Below are positions 47,928 through 59,216 of a stretch of DNA of 64,000 nucleotides, piece after piece. The stretch comes from Verticillium longisporum (lineage: Eukaryota > Ascomycota > Sordariomycetes > Glomerellales > Plectosphaerellaceae). The stretch spans positions 992,001-1,056,000 of the forward strand of contig JAETXT010000012.1 of assembly GCA_019188255.1 (NCBI GenBank), given 5' to 3'. Within the stretch, counting starts at the first letter, position 1. Each line of letters opens with the position of its first letter. A model generated the notes under the pieces. That model saw only the letters and a program-made list of their open reading frames with translations. It did no database searches and was not told the DNA's origin. Position numbers and translations under genes: made by a program.

Positions 47928-50900
47928 ATGACCATGAACGAAGCCGCAATCAAGGTCGAAACTGCTGCCAACATGGCCGCTGTCGCTGCTTCCAACACTA
48001 CCAACAATGCCGCAGCTGTGGCCGACGAAAATGGTATGAGCCGAGAGCCTGAGTTCCAATCCCCCCCCGCCACCTTTGCTTGTGCCCCTCCTGTTCCCGT
48101 TGCTTCTTCTCTATCGCAGAGCCCCCTCCTCCCCGCCCATGATGCTGCCCCGAGTTCGCCATGACAGCGCCCGCTGACCGCACTCTCGCAACAGCCTCGT
48201 CAATCACTGTGAATACCAAGGCGCCGGCCAACTTTCCCCCTCCCAAGACCGACAAACCTCGCCCTCATGTCTGCGCGACTTGTCAACGCTCCTTTGCCCG
48301 ATTGGAGCACCTGAAACGTCACGAGAGGTCCCACACAAAGGAGAAGCCCTTCGAATGTCCCGAGTGCACAAGATGCTTTGCCCGTCGCGACCTGTTGCTG
48401 CGCCACCAGCAGAAGTTGCATCAGACCACGACGCCCTCGTCCCGACCCCGTGCTCGGCGTGAAAGCGCCAGCGGTGCCGCCGCCCCCGGACAGAGCAGAG
48501 CTCGCAAGAACAGCGTCGCCGGACCTCACGCAGCCGCCGCCGCCAATGCCCAGGCCGCCATGCGCCCGCGGGCCAACACCATCAGTCATGTTGACGGCAG
48601 CGCCATGCAGATGATGGCAGCTGCCAACGCTCAGGTTGCCCGCGGAATCCCCCCCACCCACGGCCACAGCCGTCACCCCAGCCTGGCCAACCTGCCCATG
48701 CATGGCCTCGATCACGGCTACGGCATGCCCAATGGCATGTCAACCGGTATGGCAGCCGCCATGGGCCAGCGAGGCGTTCAGCACGGCTTGCCAAAGCTCG
48801 AGACTCATGCCATGAATAATATGAACAACATGGACTTTAGTTCTGGCTTGAGAACGGCACCTCCCATGGCCTTCAATACAGACTTTGACTTTGAAGGCCT
48901 ACTGTTCGGGCCTGGTTCTACCATCAACCCTAATGCTCTTCATTACAACGACTCGCCCCAGTCAATGGCTCTGGATCCCATGTCCCCCTTCATCCCTCAG
49001 ATGCATGACGGCATGCACGACATGAATACCACGCAGCACATTGACGATAGCTTTGACTGGCTGACCGGTTTTGAACATCAAATGTCCTTCCAGGGTGCCG
49101 ACAATGCTGTCGACGGGTCAAGTCCGTCTGCCAACAGCACCAACAGTCACAGCGGTATAAGCGACGTCATGCTTGATGGTTCTAACCACCAGGTCTCGGC
49201 GGCAACGACATCCATGTGGCAGCCCGCCGTCATGGGCCCGCCGCAGGTCCCCAATCCCTTCTCTATGGATTTGACCAATTCGGTGTTTCCGGACCTGCTG
49301 AACGGCGCTCCCATGTCGCCGCAGCCACCCCAACAAAACCCCAACCACGTCTCCTTGTCCACGCCGCCGCCCTCCATGAGCTCCCTCAGCCCCTCTCTGG
49401 TACAGGGCCTGAACACACAGAATCTCAACCAGGCACTAAGTTACAACACAGGGCCCGAAACGCCTTCATCCCTCAACGGCGGCAACCATGGCGTTTCCGC
49501 GGTATCAACCATTACCGAAGCCACGCGCGGCGCAATCGTGAACGCTCTGTCCCAGTGCTCTCCTTTCGGTGGTCGCAAGTACTCCTTTCCTACTCCCGGA
49601 TCGCCCATGTCCCCTGGCGTCCAGAACGTCTCCAACCTTCCAGACCACGTGAAGAGTCTGCCCAGCACGCAGGATCTGCAGCGATATGTTGGTTCATACC
49701 TGCAGTCATTCCATCCTCATCTACCCTTTCTCCACATCCCCACACTATCATTTGAGATGTCGTCCTCGTCCACAACAGGCCGTTCTAACAGCGTTGGTGG
49801 CAGCGGCTGTCTGATTCTCTCCATGGCCGCCATTGGAGCTCTCTACGAGATGGAGCACACCCAGTCGCGAGACCTTTTCGAAATGGCGAAGAAGATGATT
49901 CAGCTCTATCTGGAGGAGCGTCGCAAGGCCGACGTACGCAAGGCTGACTTCCGACGCACCCCCGGCTCTGATGCCAACTCGCAAATCCCTGAAAGTGCCG
50001 TGCACACGCCCGTCTGGCTGGTCCAGGCCATGCTGCTCAACGTTGTCTACGGCCACAACTGCGGTGATAAAACGGCCAGCGACATCGCCTCCACCCACTG
50101 TGCGGCTCTCGTGAGCCTTGCTCAGGCTGCTGACCTTCTCCGACCCATCCGGGTTGAGCCGACTGAGATTGAGGTCCAAATGAGTGAAGACTGGAACGGC
50201 ATGAAGTCGGATATGGAGGAACAGGTTGAATGGCTGCAATGGAAGACGATGGAGGAGCGCAAACGGACACTCTACGTCATTTTCATCCTTTCCAGCTTGC
50301 TGGTGACAGCGTACAACCACACTCCCGCGCTGACCAATTCGGAGATCTTGCTCGACCTACCCTGCGATGAAGAATTCTTTGCCGCCGAGAGCAGCACCGC
50401 CTTTGCGGCCAAGGGAGGCGTGCGCAGTGCCAACCATAACCGCACAACTTTTCACGAGTCGCTCGGCGAGCTTCTGCGCACCAACGAAAAGCAGCAGAAG
50501 GCCTTCAACCAGCTGTCGGGTCCTAATGGGAGCGAATCTCATCTCAGGCCCTCAACTTTCGGTTGCTTGATCCTCATTAATGCCCTCCACAACTACATTT
50601 GGGAAACGCGGCAACGTCACCACAACAAGGTCTGGACCAACGAGGAGACCGAGAAGATGCACCGCCACATCGAGCCCGCGCTCAAGGCGTGGCAGGCTGC
50701 TTGGGCTAGTAACCCGAACCACAGCCTTGAGCGACCAAACCCGTTTGGTCTGGGACCCCTCTCCGCCGATGCAATCCCACTGCTTGACCTCGCATACGTG
50801 CGCCTCTTTGTCAATCTCTCTCGGTCTAAAGAGAAGTTTTGGCAGCGAGACTGGGACGCCATGGCCGAGGAACTCTCGCGGGGCAGCGAGATCATCCAAC

Positions 50901-51656
50901 ATGCTGAGCACTCTCCTGCCTCCAACACAGAGTCCAACGGCACTGATCCATCGGACAACTCAACCGCAAGCTCCGCGTTTGTTGAATCACCTGCCACGCA
51001 GCAGTCTGCCTCGCCCGAGTTCGCGGCTGCCAAGTTTCCCGGTCAAGCGCAGGCTCCTCAGGCATCCAGTCGTACTACCTCGCGCCGGGAAAAGCATCTT
51101 CGGAAGGCGGCTTTTTACGCAGCCGACTCGCTCGCCATGGCTGACAAACTCGGCGTGACCTTTGCCGATTTCACCAGCAAGGAGCTGCCCCTCCAGTCGG
51201 CCATGTGTGCGTTTGATTGTGCTCAAGTCCTCGCCGAATGGATTGCCACGCTCCAGGATCGTGTGGGCCGTTACCTCGGCATCCTCGGCCAGGACGATGT
51301 TGACCTTTCGCAGGTGCCGGCCATCATGCTGCTGGAAGAGGAGGATGTCAAGCTCATCGGCAAGGTGCAGGAGGTACTTGCGTCCGCTGAGATGAAGATG
51401 AACATGGAACTCGTCAATGGCAATGTTCCTGCGGTACAGATGGACGATCATACGGGCTACGCTGCAAAGGTCTTGCGCGTCGCGGCTTACATGCTGGACA
51501 AAGCCGCCGTGTGGCCAGGTGAGTTGGCCGACGATGTCTACATCTTGTTTTCTTGCTAACCACTTCATAGTCACCCATTTGATGGCCCGATGCCTGGAGA
51601 CGCACGCAACGCATATGCGCGCCCGCGCGGAAAAGTCGGTCATGGCTTGCGAGTAA
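47928..51656 (+). CDS. C2H2 zinc-finger transcription factor with fungal-specific TF domain (ADR1/AmdX-like)
   Basis: Exons 47928-48033, 48195-51518 and 51571-51656; 1171 residues, fully open. Two adjacent C2H2 fingers lie near the N-terminus: C62, C65, H78, H82 ([21 protein letters not shown]) and C90, C93, H106, H111 ([19 protein letters not shown]). This close pair is typical of ADR1/AmdX/Klf1-type regulators. A long Met/Asn/Ser-rich linker follows (about 130-490), then the fungal-specific TF region from about 500 ([25 protein letters not shown]) through [15 protein letters not shown] and [14 protein letters not shown]. Relatives control carbon or nitrogen use and development; the target set here is unknown. 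The 161-nt first intron has a second acceptor-like site at 48117-48119 that would hit a stop, so 48194 is used. The long upstream gap suggests an extended promoter. Confidence 0.92.
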
Positions 51657-52613
51657 TGGAGCGAAAAGCAAATAGGGAAAAAGAGTCATGAAAGACGAAA
51701 CGAGGAAAAGACAAAAGCGTGACGAAAAATCTGACGACCTGGGAAAAACATCATACCCCGAGGCTACGAAACATCTACCTACGATTCTATGACCGGTGCC
51801 CTGCGTGTGGCCACGCTACCGAGTTACAGCCATATTTGGTACGGCTCCGCATCGTCGAGCGTTCTGCCCTTTGCGGTGGGCCCCTCTTGTGTTTTATTCA
51901 TTAGGCGTTGTGGCATATTCGCTGGCGGCAATCTCGTGCGAATTGATTTGGGTGGCGACGTGCGAAAGGAAGTCGACAAAGAGGAGGGGATTTACAACGA
52001 TGAAGGACAGGAGGAGATGCCTACGTTCAACAAGGCTTTGTTTATGCGGACCACTTTGGGCCCATGAAGTGAGGAAAGAAGGATTGGCCCGGAAGCACGG
52101 AGCCAGGAGCAGGTGGTGCACCCGTTTGAGGGTATTACGAACGATAGTTCCGAACGTACTGCCGACAGGAAGCGGCTATGAAATATAGTAAAAATGGGAT
52201 TCGTCTTATACACGGCGATCGGACTTGACTCTCGCTCTCTCTGCATACTCGCCCGTGATCCGAAAGGCAGGAAAGCTCGAAGAGTGTTTGTTTGAGCAAC
52301 GGAGAATAAGGGAGGGCATCAGCCGACAAATTACAAAGAACATAATCACGAAGTACGCAAGTAACAGTCGCTCTGGGTATACCAGGCCCTCTGTCGCGTC
52401 ATCGCGTATCGGCCACAGCTCAATGGCAAGCCGCCATGCAGTGAAGTATTATGGCTTCCGAATCAAATCATTGCAAGCATCCCCCTGACTGGGTTCACAG
52501 GCCATCATCTCGGTGAAGTCTGTTTCTGAACCTGATAATCATAAACGTATAATCGCCAACCTTCGCGTCATATCTGGTACCCATCAGAGCAACAGCCCAT
52601 CTTCATCACTACG
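51657..52613. other. Intergenic, about 0.95 kb
   Basis: No gene recognised; it contains the 3' flank of the C2H2 regulator. Confidence 0.4.
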
Positions 52614-53285
52614 ATGTCATCGAACAATAATGCTTTCGAGCGCAACGACGCTCTTGTGTTGGAATCCAGGCCACCCAGACGAAGCTACACAGAAGTGGCA
52701 ATGGCCTTTCTCTCGTGCACACCTCCGAGGCAATCCGATTTTCAACGTAGAGATCGTTCTGCGATACCTGCTGTCCATCAAATTCCCCCCATCTCTCTCA
52801 AACGATACAAGGTCGCCTTCCCGTGGCGTTACGTGCCGCCTCACTGCCCAGAACTGAGTCCAGAAGAATGGAAATAAATTCTCGACGCGCCGATAGTGCG
52901 CGATCCTCGTGGTGCCCCCCGCCCCCGTAATACAAGAGGCTCGCGGTACGACATCTTCTGGTATTTGTCCGGACCTTGCAAGACGTGGGGTGTACCGATC
53001 GCGTCAGGCGGGTTTCCTCGGAATATACAGATAGGCGCTGACGGTATGTTCAGCGATGGGGGAACCCACGTCAGTCTCGGTCCCGGCTCGGTGGGAGAAG
53101 GGGAGATTCTCGCGTTGTTCGAGGCGGAGAAGCTGACAGGCAAGCTCTCGCGTTCGTACGTGATGAAGGACGGGCCGTGGTGGATCCATCTCACAGCAGG
53201 ACACGAGACGCGCGTGTGCCTCCGCAACTGGGACAGGCATTGCAAGCTCGTCGTCCACGAGGGTTGGGCGCCGGTTGGGGTATAG
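52614..53285 (+). pseudogene. Hypothetical gene with one in-frame TAA
   Basis: From the ATG at 52614 (MSSNNNAFERNDALVLESRP) a single frame runs to the stop at 53283-53285, broken once by TAA at 52875-52877 just after SPEEWK. Downstream the same frame gives an apparently structured sequence (SRYDIFWYLSGPCKTWGVP, then GPWWIHLTAGHETRVCLRNW). No gt...ag pair can remove the stop. Continuity of frame and composition on both sides suggests one gene of about 223 codons with a nonsense mutation, for example CAA to TAA. I do not recognise a family. If translation begins after the stop, only the C-terminal 135 residues would be made. Confidence 0.45.
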
Positions 53286-54855
53286 TATAGTGTTGTACAC
53301 GTGGCAAGTCATTAATCTCCGCGTGAGGGCCAAAGCCCGGATCACGACTGCGTCATGACGGATGGGGAGCCTCTTGATATCGGTCTTGGTCCTGACGGGC
53401 TTGTTCCATATGTTCTGAGCACGTGGGGCTCTGGGCAGCTGGCTGATCATGTTCGACAGTCTGATCTTGTCGGAAGGTAATGGTTCTGCAATGCTATTTC
53501 CTTGAGTATGTTTGCACGTTGGCAGACTAGGTAGGTCACTTTGCGCGTAGAGCGTGGAGAGGAGTATGGGGGATGAGTGGATGTCCTTGCCATTCTAAGA
53601 GGCTATGATTGCCAGCATTCTGCGGCTGAGAGCAACAACTGCGAGCGACTCTTGTTTTCGGCTGTTGGAAAAACGTTTTTGGCGTGACGAAGTTTGCGAG
53701 GAGAAAGCGATAATGGCAGATATACACAGAGCAGAAAGATTGTTGACAGCTGATCCGTTGCCGCTCGGGGGTGGCGGCGACAGTAGCTGTGAGTGGCTCT
53801 CGCAGCCGGGAAAAACTCCTCGGAGCCTTGGAATAAGGTACAACTAGTTGCGGCTTGGATCATCTTGAACAACACAGTTATATATTAGACTCCTTCAAGC
53901 ATGCGTCAACCTCCCTGACCTTTGCTACAATAAGCCGCAAGGCTTCTTACGCAGTTCCTGTATTTGACACCGTGGGTGATGCACGAATCACCAGACGGGC
54001 GGTTGTCGGGACATCCGAAACCCATTCGTGATGATTGACGTGGGACTCCAGCAAAGCTTGCATGACTGAGAAGACATCATACTTGGACTTCGTCAGAGCG
54101 AGTGGTAAATGGCTATTGACAAATACTGCGGCGTGGCAAACAGCTTGGTTGGGCATAGAACTCCTTCAATAGGTAGTTTCAACATTTACATCCGCAATCA
54201 AAACTCAGCAAGCAATTCGTCAGAATGATGATTTGCGGCCGTCTACAATTAGAGCTTCATAGACTTTGAATCTGTCACAAGAGATGAAGAGGACTAATGC
54301 TGCTTATCCCCCTTCGAGGAAGAGAAGCTACGCAGAACAAGACGCCTGTTGCTGTGAACAATATGAATGTTCTCGGACGAGAGCACCTCCCCGTTCCCAG
54401 CCATGAACCGAAAACACCTGCGAATACGTCAGCAACAATAGCTGTACAATACCGTTCAAGGTTGTTATTGTCGGCGGCCTTGGTGCCAGGTTGCCGGCAC
54501 GTAACTATGGGGGTCGCCGGGCCGCACGCATAGGGCTTGTTGACATTATGTGGTCGTTGGCCTGAGGCCGTCTTCCACACACGGTCTACGCGCAAGGTGG
54601 GCCATGGCCATAAGCAAAGTTTCGTTGTGGCCAGGCTCTCGCTGTTCCTTCGCTTTACAACCACACACCCAAGAACTCCTCCCCCATCCACAACCAACCC
54701 TAATCATCAAACCCTTTCTGGCTTTGCCTTATTGCATCAACCAGATCATTAATATTGCTTGCTGCATATACACAAGCATTAATTACTTAATCATTAAGCT
54801 TTTCACCGTTGCCTCTTGCAGAAGACTTCCAAAGCCTGTATAACTTGCTTCAACA
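53286..54855. other. Intergenic, about 1.6 kb
   Basis: No gene recognised on either strand. Confidence 0.4.
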
Positions 54856-56593
54856 ATGTCTCACCACGGCCAATATTCCGATCCTCCTGTCGTGCCTGGG
54901 CTCAGCGTCTACGAAGAAGACGACGTCTTCCAAGAAACAGAGTCCCTTGCTGGTGCTAATGATGTGCGGGCTGTCTAGAACACAGACCCAACACCATCAC
55001 AGGGCAACCCGGTCAGAGAGACTCAATCCGGGGCTTTCAAGGCTGAGATACAGACCGACGTTCTTCGAACGTTCGAATCGGAGGCTCGAGCAGTCTTGAA
55101 GAAGAACAACGAGGAATCACGACGGATGAGTCTCATGCTTGGTAAGCTGCTTATCCAAAATCTATCGTGACTGCTACTGACCCGACGTTCAAAGAGTCCA
55201 TCGAACTCTTCCAGAAAGAAAACGATTACTACCCGACCTCCGAAGAGATTCTGGTAGACCTTGAAGAGAAGCTCAAGAATCGCTCTGATGCTTGGAAGCT
55301 GGCGGTGTTGTTTGCCAAACACTGCTATGTATTCGGGCTTGGACATCCGCATACTGGCCTCATGCTGTCTCAACTTCGTGCCATCCAAGTCACCGGTCCC
55401 AACTCTTTCTCCGAAGAGATGATTGACCCCCTCTTGACCAGTGATAACTTACAGGGCAGCTATGGGGATGTCTACGACGCGGCCTCGGTTCCGGACGTGG
55501 CTCAGGTGCAAGTGCTTGCTCCACCTAATCAAACCCCAGCACAGTTCATTGAGACTCGTGCTCAGCTTCCAATGCTCGGGCAATGCCAAGGTTACGTTGG
55601 AAGTCTAGAACACTTCGAGGGGCTCAAGGACGCATATTACGCGTTCTCCAATGGCGCCTCAGGCCTTGCCCACGAGGACCTTGAGATCAGGCAGGATGCT
55701 CCTGCCCAACGAAGGTGTGTTCAGCAATTGTTCGAAGCTATCATGGACATGAGCAGCTCCATCGAAGCCGCTGATGATGTCAACACCGACCCTGGTCAAG
55801 ATGGGGAACCCGTAGCTGCCTCTGGCAATGCTGTTGCTGCTGCTCTAAGGCCTCGAAACAAACGTCGCATCGGCGATATTCTCGGTTCTCACGGCCTCAC
55901 CAACACGGAGAAGATCGAGGGCTTGATCGGCCGCATGCTGTCCGATCTGGACATTGAGTTTCTCTGCTGGGAGGTTCTGGTATGTCACTACTCAACTTGC
56001 CCAACATCAATCGTGGTGCAAGCTTAAACTGACTCTTATTCACAGGAGGCTGCAATTCGTGCCCAAGAGGGCCTACACAACGTGGCCCGGTGGCAGACGG
56101 ACCTCATGAAGGACAGGTTCGCCTCCTTCGAGGCAAGGTGGAACTCCATCTGCGAGGCTCTGAGGGTGAGGTCGGCTAATCGTCAGTTCCGCTACAACAT
56201 GCTAACTTGCAATCACGCAGGCTCATAAGCTCATTCTGCAGTCTCTGGGTCAGATCTCGTGGGTCGAGAGAGTCGCTGCCGCACCTCACAAAGAGCAGGT
56301 GGTAAGTCTTCCTCCACTTCCCAGCATGTCTCAATCATACAAACTGACGAAACTAGCGTAAAACCGCCAACAAGAAGTGCAACATGGTCAAGACGCTCCA
56401 GAACAAGGCCGGCGCCGACGCCATTAAGACCAACACACGGAACGGCCAATGGAGCATCGACGAGCGTCTTGGTATCACAGATGCCACTGGAGCCACACTC
56501 TTCCAGAGCACCGTTCGTGGCAGCCGCGGTCTCAAGAACATCCGACCTTCCCAAAGTCAGGCACCTCGACCAAAGCGCCGCAGGGGCGAGTAG
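54856..56593 (+). CDS. Hypothetical five-exon protein with an in-frame TAG in exon 1
   Basis: Exons 54856-55141, 55195-55979, 56046-56165, 56221-56301 and 56357-56593, 503 codons including the stop. All four introns have canonical ends and restore frame, so this is a real gene, but I recognise no family. Exon 1 is acidic (VYEEDDVFQETESLAG); exon 2 has helical, charged sequence (ESIELFQKENDYYPTSEEIL, DAWKLAVLFAKHCYVFGLGH); the end is basic (APRPKRRRGE), NLS-like. A TAG at 54976-54978 lies between DVRAV and NTDPTPSQ. It may be a CAG-to-TAG mutation. Alternatively it may be the acceptor of a weak intron (a gctaat branch sequence lies about 20 nt upstream, but only poor donors such as gtctac exist), or translation may start downstream, for example at 55127. 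Confidence 0.6.
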
Positions 56594-57949
56594 TTGACGC
56601 GAGTCGACTACGTCGTAATATACGCACTTCGCTTGAGGTTTGTTTATCGTACATAAGCTCGGTGGATAATAAGGTTCCCTCCCAAGATGGATCGAGGGCT
56701 CGGAGGTTTTTGGAGTTTGGAGTTTGGATTTCGCGTCATGGCACAAGAACGTGCCTTTCGGGGAATATTCTTATAAATATCATGAAGCCTGCAAAAACAA
56801 GGGCTTCAGGTGCGTCAGCGGTGTCGCTGGTAGATCGAGCCTGCCTGGGCGATAGAGCAGAGCAGACAGAGCCGAAAGACAACAGCAGATATACCATAGA
56901 AGTTCTCAGGGCAAACACGGAAAAAAAGATTTGATTGCGTTATAACGAATCTCGAGCTACGTGTGATGTTTAGATCGTAATTGCAACGGCGTGTGCCCTG
57001 CTGCCAAGCACAATCAAAATCTTCTGGCCACCACAAACTGTTGGGTCCTGTTGTCTTCAAGCCAACTTATCACGAACAGCTGACTATACGACTTCATCAT
57101 CGAAAAGGAGGCTAACGTTCTCGTGGCGTCATCACTGATATGTGCCCACTGGAGCCGACAATCATGACAGGTTGCGTGAATCTCGAGACTAGAAGAGAGA
57201 ACCAAAAGAGGTTGTGACAGATACGATCCAAAGTTCCTCCTCCGGGTAGCGGCATGGTGCATTGCTTTCCTGCGGGCAGCCGTTCAGACTCGCGAGGTTC
57301 GGCATTGGCCTTGGCTGGATAGTACTTTGGTATTGAATGGTCCAAGTTCAGAGTGACCTGCCTCATCAGGATGATCTAGCACTTTTTGATTATCTTGCCA
57401 ACGGCAGGCGACCCAGAGTAGCATCCAGATTTTTGTAGCATTTTTCGGAGTGCCAGCTCCTGTTGTAACATGGTTGCATTGAGAGAAAAAGCTGTTGCCT
57501 AAAACGAGGATGAAGATCGGGTGTTCTGATCCTGATCATAGACCAGTAGGAATGACAAAGAGTGTCCAGTATGATCGCTGCAGGAGGGACTTTTCGCATC
57601 ACCACGCGGCAAAAAACCACTCCGAAGCACGAAACGGACTACGTCACAACAAAAGAGCGTCACTCGATAGTATCTTGTTGGGAGGAGTGCCTTAGTCCCA
57701 AGCCCAGTAGCCGAATTGACCACCGTTGCGAAGGCTGGCATGGATCACCGGAATCATCATCCTACACGTTGTAGAAAAGGCGTCATCGTTGAATGAGCCC
57801 GTAGTTTGAGATCTAGGCCACCGATATCAGAGATATAAGATGGTGGCTTGACGACTCACTACGGTCAGCTCCAGAGAGCGTCCGCCATCCCTCGAACAAC
57901 AACAGCAACAACAACAAGTCCACCCCTCAACAGTGTCTTGTCCATCGAA
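56594..57949. other. Intergenic, about 1.35 kb
   Basis: No gene supported. A 60-codon minus-strand frame at 56736-56918 opens with a hydrophobic run, but it lies directly behind the previous gene and is listed under rejected items. Confidence 0.4.
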
Positions 57950-58472
57950 ATGCAGATCTTCAGCGTCACCCTCCTCGCCGCTCTGGCTACCACAGTCGCC
58001 GCCGACTGGCACCTCTATTTCATTGACTGTGGATCAGCCAGGGTGGAGGCAATGGCGAGGACAACCCTGAGATCCCACCCTTCGAAGTCGCTGCTCAGAT
58101 CGAGACCGCGTATGAGAAAGGCGTGAGTCAACCCCCGTGAACTGTCAAGACGGCATATTGATTCGGGAACAGTGCGATGTGACTGGAACAGTCGGTCGTA
58201 ACTCCTTCTCGACCGGCAACCCGTGCAACTGTGACGAGATTTTGGATGTAAGTATCCCCTTGTTGGCATCTCTCGTGACAGCTCGTAGCTGATTCTTCGG
58301 GAAGTACACGTGGGACGAGGCGTCGGGGGAGCTTCACGTCAACAACGCAGGCGGTCGCGTGGCCCATTGTAATCAAGTCGAATCTTCGGTGTCCAGCTGC
58401 AGCTTTGGCGCTCTGGGTGGTATCAACTGCGCTGTTTCGCGTGACTGGAACTGCTACAGTTCGTACTGCTGA
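57950..58472 (+). CDS. Small secreted cysteine-rich protein, candidate effector, frameshifted in exon 1
   Basis: Exons 57950-58122, 58173-58247 and 58305-58472. The start gives a clear signal peptide (MQIFSVTLLAALATTVAA). Exons 2 and 3 encode a Cys-rich, mature-looking domain with about eight Cys, ending in a terminal Cys. Within exon 1 the frame changes at about 58030-58033, so the signal peptide and the Cys-rich domain are in different frames. The exons sum to 416 nt, one short of 139 codons. Both introns (50 and 57 nt) have standard sites. Small secreted Cys-rich proteins are frequent candidate effectors, but no known effector or toxin family was recognised. As written, translation would end at a stop spanning the first intron boundary after about 60 residues. 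Confidence 0.6.
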
Positions 58473-58719
58473 AGGCTTTCTGTTAGGCTTGAGCATTTAT
58501 GCCCTGGTGGAAGACTGGATGTGGGAACCGCACAAATCCCATTGTTGTTGCCATATACAAGTTCTGTAGACCATTTCTTGAATACGATACATATCAATAC
58601 ACGTGTTATGCTCGGATCATACATTTACCGCAATGTTGAATATATGTGCAAAAGTATTTTTTGGGGACATTATGTTTGGCATGCATACATTTCCGAAGCA
58701 TCATCAACAGCACCCCGTC
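58473..58719. other. Intergenic between the secreted-protein gene and the tRNA gene
   Basis: Nothing recognised. Confidence 0.35.
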
Positions 58720-58730
58720 AAAAAACAAAA
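58720..58730 (-). terminator. RNA polymerase III terminator of the tRNA gene
   Basis: On the minus strand a T4 run and a T6 run follow the tRNA 3' end within 16 nt, the usual Pol III stop signal. Confidence 0.75.
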
Positions 58731-58735
58731 GAAAT

Positions 58736-58821
58736 GCTCCGAGGCGGATTCGAACTGCCGTCAATGCAGTATTGTAGTAAGAACCACAATGCATCATCCT
58801 AACCAACTAGACGATCGAAGC
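58736..58821 (-). tRNA. tRNA-His (GTG) with a 14-nt intron
   Basis: On the minus strand the 86 nt fold as a tRNA. The 7-bp acceptor stem is GCTTCGA with TCGGAGC (one G-U), followed by discriminator A. The D arm is GTCT...GGAT. The anticodon stem ATGCA/TGCAT closes a loop beginning TTGTGG, so the anticodon is GTG (His). About 14 nt lie after position 37, as in canonical eukaryotic tRNA introns. The T arm has TTCGAAT with one A-C mismatch (GGCAG/CCGCC). Internal A and B box sequences and a downstream T run are present. Discriminator A fits tRNA-His. The mismatch leaves open a weakly functional or pseudo-tRNA copy. Confidence 0.82.
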
Positions 58822-59216
58822 TATTGATGGTGGGCGGCATAAACTGGTGGGCTCATGGTGCTCACGGTTGTGGAGTGGAGCGACAAATTCCTGCCCTACA
58901 GTGGAGGCGACCGATACCGCATATGGCGACCCAGTCGATCGACGATTGTTTGTCAAGATGGATGCCAATAGGGGTGAGCAAGTCATGTCGACGTGGCATC
59001 GCTTAACCTGCGAACAAGATCGAGATTTGGGGCCTGACAGATTGGAGATGGAGAATCCCGTCCATCCTCGAGAATCTTGCTAAAAAGAAATCAAACATTA
59101 CTACTGGAATTTCCAATCAATGCTTTCAAAATGGAAGACCTTTAGGACGAGTGCCGACTCCCGCCTGTCTCATCCGTTCTTGATCCTCGCTTCCAGCTCC
59201 TGAGACAACGAATACG
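58822..59216. other. Intergenic, tRNA to MFS transporter 3' end
   Basis: No gene recognised. Confidence 0.4.

Noticed and set aside
56736..56918. 60-codon minus-strand frame beginning with a signal-peptide-like run
   Set aside because: It is very short, abuts the previous gene's 3' end, has no Cys or other secreted-protein features and no homologue that I recognise.
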